Shown in pieces: positions 1-6,512 of a stretch of 13,315 nucleotides of DNA (its first letter is position 1; each line of letters starts with the position of its first letter). The translations under genes were made by a program, and so were the position numbers. The DNA is from Desulfobacteraceae bacterium (GTDB taxonomy: Bacteria > Desulfobacterota > Desulfobacteria > Desulfobacterales > SURF-15): the NCBI GenBank assembly GCA_003599475.1, contig QZKK01000160.1, forward strand, positions 1 to 13,315, read 5' to 3'. The notes under the pieces are model-generated. The model was not told the origin of the DNA. It made no database searches and saw only the letters and a list, made by a program, of their open reading frames with translations.

Positions 1-2
1 AT

Positions 3-230
3 CGGGCAAACGAAATAACCGGTAATCGCACCAAAGATGAAGAAAGATATGATAAAGAAGTGCTGAGGTGGCTTCGACGCGGCAAGAATATTAAAAAAGA
101 CATCAATAAAGCAAATCAGAAATATCCAAGAGAGGCATTGAAAGTCGATGATGACAATATAGATAATGTTGCTTCTCATTACGAATATTTGTTAGAGCAC
201 GAAAATATAATCAATAGGATTTCACAATGA
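3..230 (+). CDS. C-terminal part of unknown protein (5' end outside window)
   Basis: The frame is open from the window edge to TGA at 228-230, giving about 75 residues of the C terminus. The peptide is strongly hydrophilic, rich in Lys, Asp, Asn, Glu and Arg. It holds a basic stretch (LRRGKNIKKDINKAN) and ends in HENIINRISQ. No membrane segment, cysteine cluster or catalytic motif is visible, and I do not recognise the family. Its codons are A+T-rich, unlike the metabolic genes further right, which fits an accessory or horizontally acquired gene. The call rests on an uninterrupted frame with protein-like composition; there is no homology support. Confidence 0.5.
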   Translation, partial: RANEITGNRTKDEERYDKEVLRWLRRGKNIKKDINKANQKYPREALKVDDDNIDNVASHYEYLLEHENIINRISQ

Positions 231-438
231 TTAATCGCTTTTAGCGAACATTTATATGGCCTTCGGTTGTCAAGAAAAAAATCATCCTATAGATCGGAAA
301 ATGAAAACAAATAACTATTCCGTCTTTCGCTATCGAATTCTTGACAAACGACTCGATCGTTCCGGCTTGAGTACGTAGTGTAGGGACGTTCCTCGGATTT
401 ACTGTTTACAAATACGAATTATTTGATACGTGGTCGAT
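231..438. other. A+T-rich intergenic region, no gene seen
   Basis: No convincing ORF lies here. A perfect TTGACA is present at 341-346, but no -10 element sits at 16-18 bp from it, so I do not call a promoter. The near-palindrome AGGGACGTTCCT lies about 55 bp before the transposase and could be part of the element end that the transposase recognises; that is a guess. The text CGAATTCTTGACAAA here recurs with one extra A upstream of tctC (8868-8883). Confidence 0.4.
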
Positions 439-1485
439 ATGCCTCGAAAAGCCCGTATAGACGCCCCTGGAGCGCTGCATCATATCATTGTGAGAGGGAT
501 TGATCGAAGAAGGATTTTTTTCGATGATGCTGACCGCGATGACTTTTTAGATCGACTCGGCGGTATCCTGTCCGAAAGTAAAACTCGCTGCTTTGCATGG
601 GCTTTTATGACAAATCACCTTCACCTATTATTGAGGACGGGTGTCGCCCCTATCGCTTCGGTAATGCGCAGGCTTTTGACCGGATATGCGGTGAGTTACA
701 ATCGGCGCCATCGTCGTCATGGTCATTTGTTTCAGAATCGATACAAGTCGATTTTATGCCAGGAAGATCCGTACCTATTGGAACTGGTGCGCTATATTCA
801 CCTTAATCCCTTGCGAGCTGGAATCGTTGAGGAATTAAAGGGGTTGAATACATACCGTTACTGCGGACATTACGTCCTCATGGGAAAAACAGAGGCGGGC
901 TTTCAGGATGTCGATTACATACTTAATCTTTTTAGCGGGAAGATTCCGGAAGCCCGCAGACATTATCTTGAGTTTGTGAAAAAGGGGGCTGCGGCGGGAC
1001 GCCGGCCCGATTTGACGGGAGGTGGATTGGTGAGAAGCGCCGGAGGATGGTCCGCATTGAAGGCCATGCGCAAGGGCGAGAGCAGGATGAAGGGCGATGA
1101 GCGCATCCTAGGGCAGGGGGATTTCGTCGAGACCGTATTAAAAGCCGCCCAGGAGGATTTGGATCGGAAGTCTATCATCCGGGCTCTGGGGTACGATTTT
1201 GACGCGTTGGTGAATCGAGTGCTCGGTTTATTCGGTCTTACTTTCAACGAATTATTGACAGGCGGAAAGCAACGAAGAGTGGTAAAGGCCCGAAGCGTCC
1301 TATGTTATTGGGGGACGCGAGAACTGGGGATGAGCGCGGTCTCGATATCGAAAGAACTAAACATTGCGTTCTCCACGGCTAGCGAATCCGCCATGAGAGG
1401 ACGGCAAATAGTCGAGGAGCACGGATGGAAACTTTTGGAAGAGGAGAAATCCGAAAATCCGAAGACAATTATAGCACAGCATTGA
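439..1485 (+). CDS. REP-associated tyrosine transposase (RAYT, IS200-like Y1 family) with DnaA-like C-terminal HTH
   Basis: 348-residue single-strand DNA transposase of the HUH/Y1 superfamily. RAYTs are housekeeping-like transposases thought to mobilise or maintain REP palindromes. The opening MPRKARIDAPGALHHIIVRG is the usual RAYT start, so ATG 439 is preferred over the upstream in-frame GTG at 430. The metal-binding His-x-His is in TNHLHLLL (H60, H62), and the likely catalytic Tyr is in LVRYIHLNPLRAG (Y119). After about residue 225 comes a region resembling the DnaA C-terminal helix-turn-helix seen in one RAYT subgroup (RRVVKARSVLCYW, then an AVSISKELNI helix). The gene is full length with no frameshift. 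No good Shine-Dalgarno precedes it. It stands alone, 215 bp before hicB, with a BIME-like hairpin pair in between. Confidence 0.9.
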   Translation: MPRKARIDAPGALHHIIVRGIDRRRIFFDDADRDDFLDRLGGILSESKTRCFAWAFMTNHLHLLLRTGVAPIASVMRRLLTGYAVSYNRRHRRHGHLFQNRYKSILCQEDPYLLELVRYIHLNPLRAGIVEELKGLNTYRYCGHYVLMGKTEAGFQDVDYILNLFSGKIPEARRHYLEFVKKGAAAGRRPDLTGGGLVRSAGGWSALKAMRKGESRMKGDERILGQGDFVETVLKAAQEDLDRKSIIRALGYDFDALVNRVLGLFGLTFNELLTGGKQRRVVKARSVLCYWGTRELGMSAVSISKELNIAFSTASESAMRGRQIVEEHGWKLLEEEKSENPKTIIAQH

Positions 1486-1606
1486 ACCGGACCCCGGAAC
1501 AACGCCTCTCTTCATTCGAGCATCCGGGAGCCGCTCCGGTTAATTTTCCGTTGGGCAACTTAAAAAAGGTAATGATATTAACTATCTCGTAATAATCTTA
1601 TCTTTT

Positions 1607-1672
1607 CGTCATGCCGGACTCGATCCGGCATCCAGAAAAACAGACTGGATTCCGGCCTCCGCCGGAATGACA
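1607..1672. repeat. BIME-like pair of hairpins (REP-type palindromic repeat)
   Basis: Two perfect stem-loops sit in inverted arrangement. ATGCCGG (1611-1617) pairs with CCGGCAT (1625-1631), and TTCCGGC (1650-1656) pairs with GCCGGAA (1661-1667). A linker separates them, and the whole unit is itself a near-palindrome: CGTCATGCCGG at 1607-1617 against CCGGAATGACA at 1662-1672 matches 9 of 11. This is the layout of a REP doublet. It lies about 120 bp downstream of the RAYT gene and 28 bp before hicB. Units of this CGTCATGCCGGA type are familiar to me as dispersed bacterial intergenic repeats, but copy number in this genome cannot be judged here. Confidence 0.75.
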
Positions 1673-1700
1673 GAGTGCGGACAATTATGAGACTTTTAAT

Positions 1701-1949
1701 ATGATCAGAAAATATATTCAAACTGCGATGGAGCACGCCAAATACGAAATTCTCAATGATGATGGAACATTTTATGGCGAGATTCAGGAATGTCCCGGTG
1801 TCTATTCAAATGCTCCGACTCTGGAGAAGTGCAGAAATGAGTTGGAGGAAGTTTTGGAGGAATGGATTCTGTTTCGAGTATACAAGAACCTGGAAATACC
1901 TGTAATCGACAAGGTCGAAATCAAAATCAAAAAGCAGGCGGTCGCCTGA
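1701..1949 (+). CDS. hicB: HicB-family antitoxin (type II toxin-antitoxin)
   Basis: 82-residue protein of the HicB/UPF0150 family, the antitoxin that neutralises the HicA mRNA interferase and usually autoregulates its operon. The family core is clear: HAKYEILNDDGTFYGEIQEC, then PGVYSNAPTLEKCRNELEE, then VLEEWILFRVYKNLEIPV. Length is normal for the short HicB type that lacks a large C-terminal DNA-binding domain. ATG 1701 is chosen because MIRKYIQTAM aligns with the usual family N terminus; ATG 1728 is the alternative. The Shine-Dalgarno is weak. In this subtype hicA usually follows hicB directly, and here only a short hicA-like start overlaps the stop codon, so this antitoxin looks orphaned. 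Confidence 0.85.
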   Translation: MIRKYIQTAMEHAKYEILNDDGTFYGEIQECPGVYSNAPTLEKCRNELEEVLEEWILFRVYKNLEIPVIDKVEIKIKKQAVA

Positions 1950-2017
1950 TGCCAACTTTTGGTCCGATCAAGCTCCCCTCTTCCGGCAATCCTGACGTAA
2001 CAGACGCAACAGATTGA
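1949..2017 (+). pseudogene. Truncated hicA toxin start (first ~8 codons retained)
   Basis: An ATG at 1949 overlaps the hicB stop (TGATG) and encodes MPTFGPIK. From memory, this matches the characteristic N terminus of HicA proteins encoded downstream of this HicB type (MPxFGPIxRxxLIxxLxxLGF). After codon 8 the similarity stops: the reading continues as 14 unrelated residues to TGA at 2015-2017. None of the HicA double-stranded-RNA-binding-like core, including the GSHH/GGKH histidine motif, is visible in any frame up to the next gene. The translational coupling is intact but the toxin is gone. The remnant is short, so chance resemblance cannot be excluded. Confidence 0.5.
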
Positions 2018-2043
2018 CAAATCGTCTTCACCGGTGTTATCAA
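2014..2043 (+). promoter_or_regulatory. Candidate sigma70 promoter for the MBL-fold gene
   Basis: A perfect -35 TTGACA (2014-2019) is followed after 18 bp by TATCAA (2038-2043), a 4/6 match to the -10 consensus. It lies about 50 bp upstream of the strong ribosome site of the hydrolase at 2084-2090. It overlaps the stop codon of the hicA remnant. Confidence 0.45.
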
Positions 2044-2096
2044 TTCGGGCCGTCCGGCTCATGGAGCGCCGTGTGGTGGATGCAGGAGGTGCGATC

Positions 2097-3044
2097 TTGA
2101 GGGTGCGGTTTTGGGGTACGCGCGGTTCTTTGCCGCGTTCTCTGACAGGTCGTGAGGTCCGGAAGAAGATATCCAGGATCCTCGAACTTTCACAATCGTA
2201 TCCTCTCGGGGATGCAGCCTATAGGAATGCCTTTATCGACACAGTGCTTCCTTTTGCTCTGAGAGGGAGTTGGGGAGGCAGTACTTCCTGCGTACAAATC
2301 GAGCACTCCGATGAGTACATCCTTTTGGATGCCGGAACAGGTCTGCGGGATTTCGGAAACCAGTTGATGAAGGAGAAAAAAGGAGCCCCCGCCGTCTTTC
2401 ACATTTTTATTTCCCACTTGCACTGGGACCACATCCAGGGATTTCCTTTCTTTGTTCCTGCCTACCTGCCGGAGAACACGATAAACATCTATGGCTGCCA
2501 TCCTGAGTTGGAAGAAGCATTCATGCGCCAGCAGGAGTCTCCATTTTTTCCGGTGCCGCTTAAAAGCCTTGGAGCCACGATACGCTTCATAAGGCTTCCG
2601 ATCGGCGAAAGCTTCAATGCCGCTGGATTTGTCGTCGATACGCTGCTGCAGAACCACCCGGGGAAGTCCTATGGGTACAGCTTTGCAGGCTTCGGCAGGA
2701 AGATCGTGTATTCAACCGATTCCGAGCACCTGGCGGGGGTCGACCACTCCTCTTTCATCCATTTTTTTAGAAACGCGGATCTGTTGATCTTCGACGCCCA
2801 GTACTCATTGGCTGAAGCAGAGCTTGTCAAAAGGGACTGGGGGCACTCTTCCAATGTCATCGGTGTGGAGTTGGCGGTGCTTTCGGAAACCAGGCATCTT
2901 GCACTCTTCCACACGGAGCCGAATCTGGATGACGAAGATCTGGAGCAAATAGAGGAGGAGACCCTGGAATACAGCAGAATTTTTGCCAGGGACTACCCCC
3001 TGAAAGTGACCGTGGCCTACGATCGGCTTGAGGTCGAGCTCTAA
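2097..3044 (+). CDS. MBL-fold metallo-hydrolase
   Basis: 315-residue cytoplasmic metallo-beta-lactamase-fold hydrolase; no signal peptide is seen. The opening RVRFWGTRGSLP is the standard N terminus of the phosphodiesterase-like branch (PhnP/RNase Z-like). The TTG start at 2097 places this motif at residue 2 and has a near-perfect AGGAGGT (2084-2090) six bases upstream. The longer in-frame start at 2034 lacks one. Metal ligands are visible: HLHWDH (H107, H109, D111, H112), H187 in NHPG, D208 in YSTDS and H250 in GHSS, with H272 in HTEP. LLDAGTGL is the usual strand before the first metal motif. All ligands are present, so it should be active. The substrate is unknown. It is separated from the next operon by 215 bp, and relatives can be stand-alone or fused to signalling domains. 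Confidence 0.85.
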   Translation: MRVRFWGTRGSLPRSLTGREVRKKISRILELSQSYPLGDAAYRNAFIDTVLPFALRGSWGGSTSCVQIEHSDEYILLDAGTGLRDFGNQLMKEKKGAPAVFHIFISHLHWDHIQGFPFFVPAYLPENTINIYGCHPELEEAFMRQQESPFFPVPLKSLGATIRFIRLPIGESFNAAGFVVDTLLQNHPGKSYGYSFAGFGRKIVYSTDSEHLAGVDHSSFIHFFRNADLLIFDAQYSLAEAELVKRDWGHSSNVIGVELAVLSETRHLALFHTEPNLDDEDLEQIEEETLEYSRIFARDYPLKVTVAYDRLEVEL

Positions 3045-3071
3045 ACCGGGACAGGGGGGCTGCGCTATGCA

Positions 3072-3100
3072 TTGTGAAACAAGCTCCAAGCGGTTATATA
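3072..3100 (+). promoter_or_regulatory. Candidate promoter for the ADH-galU-kinase cluster
   Basis: TTGTGA (3072-3077) and TATATA (3095-3100) are separated by exactly 17 bp, each matching 4/6 of the sigma70 consensus. It lies in the 215-bp gap before the alcohol dehydrogenase. A 50-codon reading from ATG 3067 overlaps it but has no family resemblance, so I do not call that as a gene. Confidence 0.3.
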
Positions 3101-3158
3101 TGTATTGCCCTGCGATAAAGAGAAAGGGCTTTCGAAATTTTTTCCGGAAGTTTGAGAG

Positions 3159-3236
3159 ATGGACACGGCGGCTGCCGATGTGCCCGCGGAGCAAGCACTT
3201 CAGCAAGCGAAAGCATTGAATATGTTTAAAGAATGA
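3159..3236 (+). CDS. Possible 25-codon leader/small ORF upstream of the ADH
   Basis: ATG 3159 opens 25 codons beginning MDTAAADVPAEQALQQAKAL and ending in FKE, terminated at TGA 3234-3236. It overlaps by ATGA an alternative ADH start at 3233. The peptide is Ala- and Gln-rich and looks like an amphipathic helix. GAGAG just before the ATG is only a partial Shine-Dalgarno. It could be a leader peptide, the relic C terminus of a lost gene, or nothing. Confidence 0.2.
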   Translation: MDTAAADVPAEQALQQAKALNMFKE

Positions 3237-3259
3237 AAACTGAGCAGGAGGAGGAAGCG

Positions 3260-4423
3260 ATGTCCCTGACACAAATACTCACTTTTTTCTGTCCGACAAG
3301 GATCCATATGGGAATGAACGCCCATGTGAAGGTCGAGGAACTCCTCAAAAGTTGGCATTGCGAGCATCTGTTCCTTACAGTGGATCGTGCCCTTCTGGGA
3401 AGCGAGATCTACCTGAGTATCAAAGGCATACTGGATCGAAACGGGGTTGATTTCGATGTCTTTTCCGATATCGAGCCGGACCCGAGCGACAATACCGTCG
3501 CCAATGCATTTGAATCGTACAAGGAAAAAAATGCCACCGTGCTGATGGCAATCGGCGGCGGAAGCACGATCGATGTTGCAAAGGCCGTGGGGATTCTTGC
3601 TACGAACGGTGGACGGATCCTCGACTATGAGGGTATCGAGAAGTTTTCGACAGTGCCGCTTCCGCTGATCGCGGTCCCGTCGACAGCCGGAACCGGATCT
3701 GAGGTGTCGGGCTCCTGCGTCATCACGGATACAGAAAGAAACTTAAAAATCTCCATCCGCCATGCGGCCCTGAATCCGGCTAAGGTCGCGATTCTGGATC
3801 CGTTGGCACTGAAAACGCTTCCGGCTGCGGCGGCGGCTCATTCCGGCCTGGACGCTTTCGTGCATGCCTTCGAATCGTACCTGTCGCTGAATGCCAGTCC
3901 GATGACCGATGCGCTCAACCTGTATGCCATCGAGCTGATCTCTCAGAACATCCGGCAGTTCACTGCGAACAGAAACAACCTGGAAGCCGGTCTCAATATG
4001 CTCTGCGGCGCATGTCTGGCCGGGATCACTCTGGGTCAGACAGGGCTCGGGAATGTGCATTGCATGGCGCGATTTGTGGGTGCCTTCTTCCATGTCTCAC
4101 ACGGACTGTCGAATGCCGTCTGCCTCCCCTGCGCTGCGGAATTCAACCTGCAGGCAAATCCTCAAAAATATGCACGTGTTGCACGAACCATGGGCGAAGA
4201 GATCGGAGGGCTGAGTCCGATGGAGGCGGGGAAAAAAGCGGTGCACGCAATCGCCGAGCTTTGTCGGGATCTCAATATCTCGAGCAGACTGCGTGATTTC
4301 GGAGCCACCGAAGATATCTTGAGCGAAATGTCTCGCCTCTGTGTCGAGGCGGACTACAATCGATGGAACCCACGGCACACGACATACGAAGACTTTCTCT
4401 CCCTGTTCCGAAAGACTTACTAG
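3260..4423 (+). CDS. Iron-containing alcohol dehydrogenase (group III ADH)
   Basis: 387-residue NAD(P)-dependent, Fe(II)-type alcohol dehydrogenase/aldehyde reductase, normal length for the family. The nucleotide-binding motif is AIGGGSTIDVAK (GGGS starts at residue 99), followed by VPSTAGTGSEVSG. Metal ligands are in HSGLDAFVHAFES (D198, H202) and in GLGNVHCMARFVGAFFHVSHG (H267, H281). The sequence between the last two ligands is atypical: where FucO-like enzymes have HGMAHPLGA, this one has HCMARFVGA, with Arg in place of the second His. ATG 3260 is chosen over 3233 because AGGAGGAGGAAG (3246-3257) stands just upstream. The gene is 25 bp ahead of the uridylyltransferase, so it is probably the first gene of that operon. 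The substrate is not evident; an aldehyde or aldose-derived compound linked to the sugar genes is a guess. Confidence 0.9.
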   Translation: MSLTQILTFFCPTRIHMGMNAHVKVEELLKSWHCEHLFLTVDRALLGSEIYLSIKGILDRNGVDFDVFSDIEPDPSDNTVANAFESYKEKNATVLMAIGGGSTIDVAKAVGILATNGGRILDYEGIEKFSTVPLPLIAVPSTAGTGSEVSGSCVITDTERNLKISIRHAALNPAKVAILDPLALKTLPAAAAAHSGLDAFVHAFESYLSLNASPMTDALNLYAIELISQNIRQFTANRNNLEAGLNMLCGACLAGITLGQTGLGNVHCMARFVGAFFHVSHGLSNAVCLPCAAEFNLQANPQKYARVARTMGEEIGGLSPMEAGKKAVHAIAELCRDLNISSRLRDFGATEDILSEMSRLCVEADYNRWNPRHTTYEDFLSLFRKTY

Positions 4424-4448
4424 TCGGACTCTCGATGGGGTGTCGGAA

Positions 4449-5325
4449 ATGAAGATCAATATCGCGGTTGTACCGGTCGCAGGATTGGGGACGCGTCTTT
4501 TGCCGGCCACCAAATCCCAGCCGAAAGAAATGCTGCCGGTGGGCCGAAAGCCGGTGGTCCAGTATGTGGTGGAGGAGCTTGCGCGTGTGGGCATGCAGCG
4601 CATCCTGTTCATTACCGGTCCCGGCAAGACTTCGATTGAAAACCATTTCGATCTGGACAATGAACTGGTTCAGAATCTGCGCGAAAACGGAAAAGAAGAA
4701 CTGCTGGCCGAGCTCAGTTTCGAACGGGCCCCGCTCCAGTATTTCTACACCCGTCAGCGCAGGCAATTGGGCCTGGGCCACGCCGTCTCCTGCGCGAAGG
4801 CCTTTATCGGAGACCAGCCGTTTGCCGTCGCCCTTGGGGGATTCCATTATCGGCTTGAACGCCCAAAGCGACGTCCTGGGCCGCATGAGCCGCTGCTTCG
4901 TCGAATCGAACGCCGAGGCGGTCATCGCCTTTACGGAGGTTTCCCGCGAACGGGTGCCGTTCTACGGCGTTGCCAAGCCGAAAAGCGACGGGGACACCTT
5001 TGAGCTCGAAGATGTGGTCGAAAAGCCGCGTGTCGATGAAGCGCCCAGCCGCCTGGTGATCGCCGCCCGCTACGTCTTTGCCCCCAGCATTTTTGAAGCG
5101 CTCGGGACGATCGGCCCCGGATCCGGCGGTGAATACCAACTTACAGATGCCATTCGCCTGATCATCCGGGGAGGCGGAAAGGTGTACGGTGTGCGCCTGC
5201 GGGCAGATGAACAGCGTTACGATGTCGGCAGTTTCGATTCGTATTTCAGGGCCTTTGTCGAGTTTGCCATGGCAGATGAAAAATACGGAAAATCGCTGCG
5301 CAGCTATTTGAAAAATATTCTGTAG
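4449..5325 (+). pseudogene. galU: UTP--glucose-1-phosphate uridylyltransferase-like gene, frameshifted
   Basis: GalU catalyses UTP + sugar-1-phosphate to UDP-sugar + PPi. The first frame from ATG 4449 shows AVVPVAGLGTRLLPATKSQP, then KEMLPVGRKPVVQYVVEELA, and continues to FAVALG. The remainder (DSIIGLNAQSDVL, VAKPKSDGD, DVVEKP, APSRLVIAARYVFAP, GSGGEYQLTDAI, RYDVGSFDSYFRAFVEF) is read one base further on, to TAG 5323-5325. The switch falls at a run of five G at 4836-4840. With four Gs the protein would be 291 residues, normal for GalU, with the catalytic Asp in LGDS restored. As given, translation ends at 5003 after 184 residues, the last about 50 being nonsense. Both halves are otherwise intact, so this is a very recent mutation or a homopolymer sequencing error. 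It is 25 bp after the ADH and 1 bp before the kinase. Confidence 0.88.
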
Positions 5326-5326
5326 A

Positions 5327-6364
5327 ATGGAAATCATCCGCAAGAGCGCCTGCGCCCGCGCCGGACTTCTCGGCAACCCGTCCGATGGGTACAACGGCAA
5401 GACCATCGCGATTATCGTACGCAATTTCCAGGCTGAAGTGATCCTTTACGAATGGGATTCGGTGGATATCATCCAGGCAAGGGATGATCGCGCAAGCTTC
5501 CGCTCGATCGACGATCTCCTCCAGGATGTGCGCCTGCACGGGTATTATGGCGGCATCCGGCTGATCAAAGCCACGATCAAGCGCTTCGTCGATTATTGCC
5601 GCAGACGCGGACTCAAGCTTCACGACCGCAACTTTTCGATCCGCTACCAGACCGGCATTCCGCGCCAGGTGGGACTGGCAGGCTCCAGTTCCATCATCGT
5701 AGCCACCCTGGGCTGTCTTATGGAGTTCTATGGAGTGAAGATTCCGCTCGAACAGCAACCCTCGCTGGTGCTCTCGGTGGAAACGGAAGAACTCGGGATT
5801 TCCGCCGGCTTGCAGGACCGGGTGATCCAGTGTTACGGAGGCATGGTCTACATGGATTTTGACCTGCTTTCCGAACGGAAAGCCGATGGTGTTACTTTTT
5901 ATGCCTATGAGAGGCTCGATCCCGCCCTGCTGCCGTCACTCTATCTTTCTTACCACAATGACCTCAGCGAGCCGACTGAGACTTTCCACAACGATATCCG
6001 CGGCCGCTACAATCGCGGGGAAACGCTGGTCGTAGATGCCATGCGGCGCTTCGCCGAACTGACTGTTCAGGGCCGAATCGCCCTGCTTGACCGCGATACG
6101 GATAAGCTGTCGCAACTGATCGACGAAAACTTTAACCTCCGCTGCACAATCTACAAATTGCCCGACTGGCAGATGAAAATGGTGGAAACGGCCCGTGGCT
6201 GCGGTGCCAGCGCCAAATTTGCAGGCTCCGGCGGCGCAATTATCGGTATCTATCGGGGGGAAGCCATGTTCGAGGAGATACGCGCCCGCATGGCGGAAAT
6301 AGGCTCCCGCACCATCAAGCCGATCGTAACGACTTCGCCGGAAATCCGAAGCTCGAAATTCTAA
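5327..6364 (+). CDS. GHMP-family sugar kinase, glucuronokinase-like
   Basis: 345-residue GHMP kinase. The closest family I recognise is plant glucuronokinase, which makes glucuronate-1-phosphate for UDP-glucuronate salvage. Motif 1 is RAGLLGNPSDGYNG (11-24). The phosphate-binding loop is QVGLAGSSSIIVA (114-126). The stretch LVLSVETEELGISAGLQDRV (148-166), with likely catalytic D164, continues into YGGMVYMDF and is highly like the plant enzyme. Motif 3 is KFAGSGGAIIG (297-307). ATG 5327 lies one base after the uridylyltransferase stop, so the two are surely co-transcribed, matching a kinase-then-pyrophosphorylase pathway. The last eight or so codons (PEIRSSKF) and the stop are built from an intergenic repeat. 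Alternatives: heptose-7-phosphate, galacturonate or arabinose kinase. Family call is firm; substrate is inferred. Confidence 0.82.
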   Translation: MEIIRKSACARAGLLGNPSDGYNGKTIAIIVRNFQAEVILYEWDSVDIIQARDDRASFRSIDDLLQDVRLHGYYGGIRLIKATIKRFVDYCRRRGLKLHDRNFSIRYQTGIPRQVGLAGSSSIIVATLGCLMEFYGVKIPLEQQPSLVLSVETEELGISAGLQDRVIQCYGGMVYMDFDLLSERKADGVTFYAYERLDPALLPSLYLSYHNDLSEPTETFHNDIRGRYNRGETLVVDAMRRFAELTVQGRIALLDRDTDKLSQLIDENFNLRCTIYKLPDWQMKMVETARGCGASAKFAGSGGAIIGIYRGEAMFEEIRARMAEIGSRTIKPIVTTSPEIRSSKF

Positions 6365-6407
6365 ATACGAAACAAATACAAATGAGCAAAATCCGAAAAA
6401 TCCAAAA
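6341..6407. repeat. Degenerate A-rich short-period repeat overlapping the kinase stop codon
   Basis: Irregular repetition of words such as GAAATCCGAA, CTCGAAATTC, AAATACGAAAC, AAATCCGAAAA and ATCCAAAAC. It starts inside the kinase frame and supplies its last codons and TAA stop, then runs into the gap before the convergent nagB. No gene lies in 6365-6512. A TCGTTTT/AAAACGA symmetric element (6473-6487) has no room for a loop, so I do not call it a terminator. Confidence 0.6.
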
Positions 6408-6512
6408 CATGTTCGATCGAACCCACCGATCTGAGTTCGAGTTTGTAACTTGGGTCATTTGGTCAACCTGTCTCGTTTTTAAAACGAAAATTCGATACTG
6501 AGTGCTTCATTT

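Noticed and set aside
341..346. Promoter for the transposase at TTGACA
   Set aside because: No acceptable -10 hexamer lies 16-18 bp downstream.
3028..3219. 63-codon + strand ORF after the hydrolase
   Set aside because: It starts inside the hydrolase in another frame, is Arg/Lys/Cys-rich like a shadow frame, and resembles no family known to me.
4272..4925. A 217-codon - strand ORF across the ADH/galU junction
   Set aside because: It spans the end of one recognisable + gene and the start of another, with no motif or ribosome site of its own.
4468..5325. A 285-codon + strand ORF overlapping galU as an independent gene
   Set aside because: Its first ~120 codons are the wrong frame of galU (Arg/Ser/Trp-rich); only the part after 4840 is galU-like. 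It is the second half of the frameshifted gene.
6473..6487. Rho-independent terminator between the convergent kinase and nagB
   Set aside because: TCGTTTT/AAAACGA is symmetric with a one-base centre, so it cannot form a stable hairpin with a U tract.
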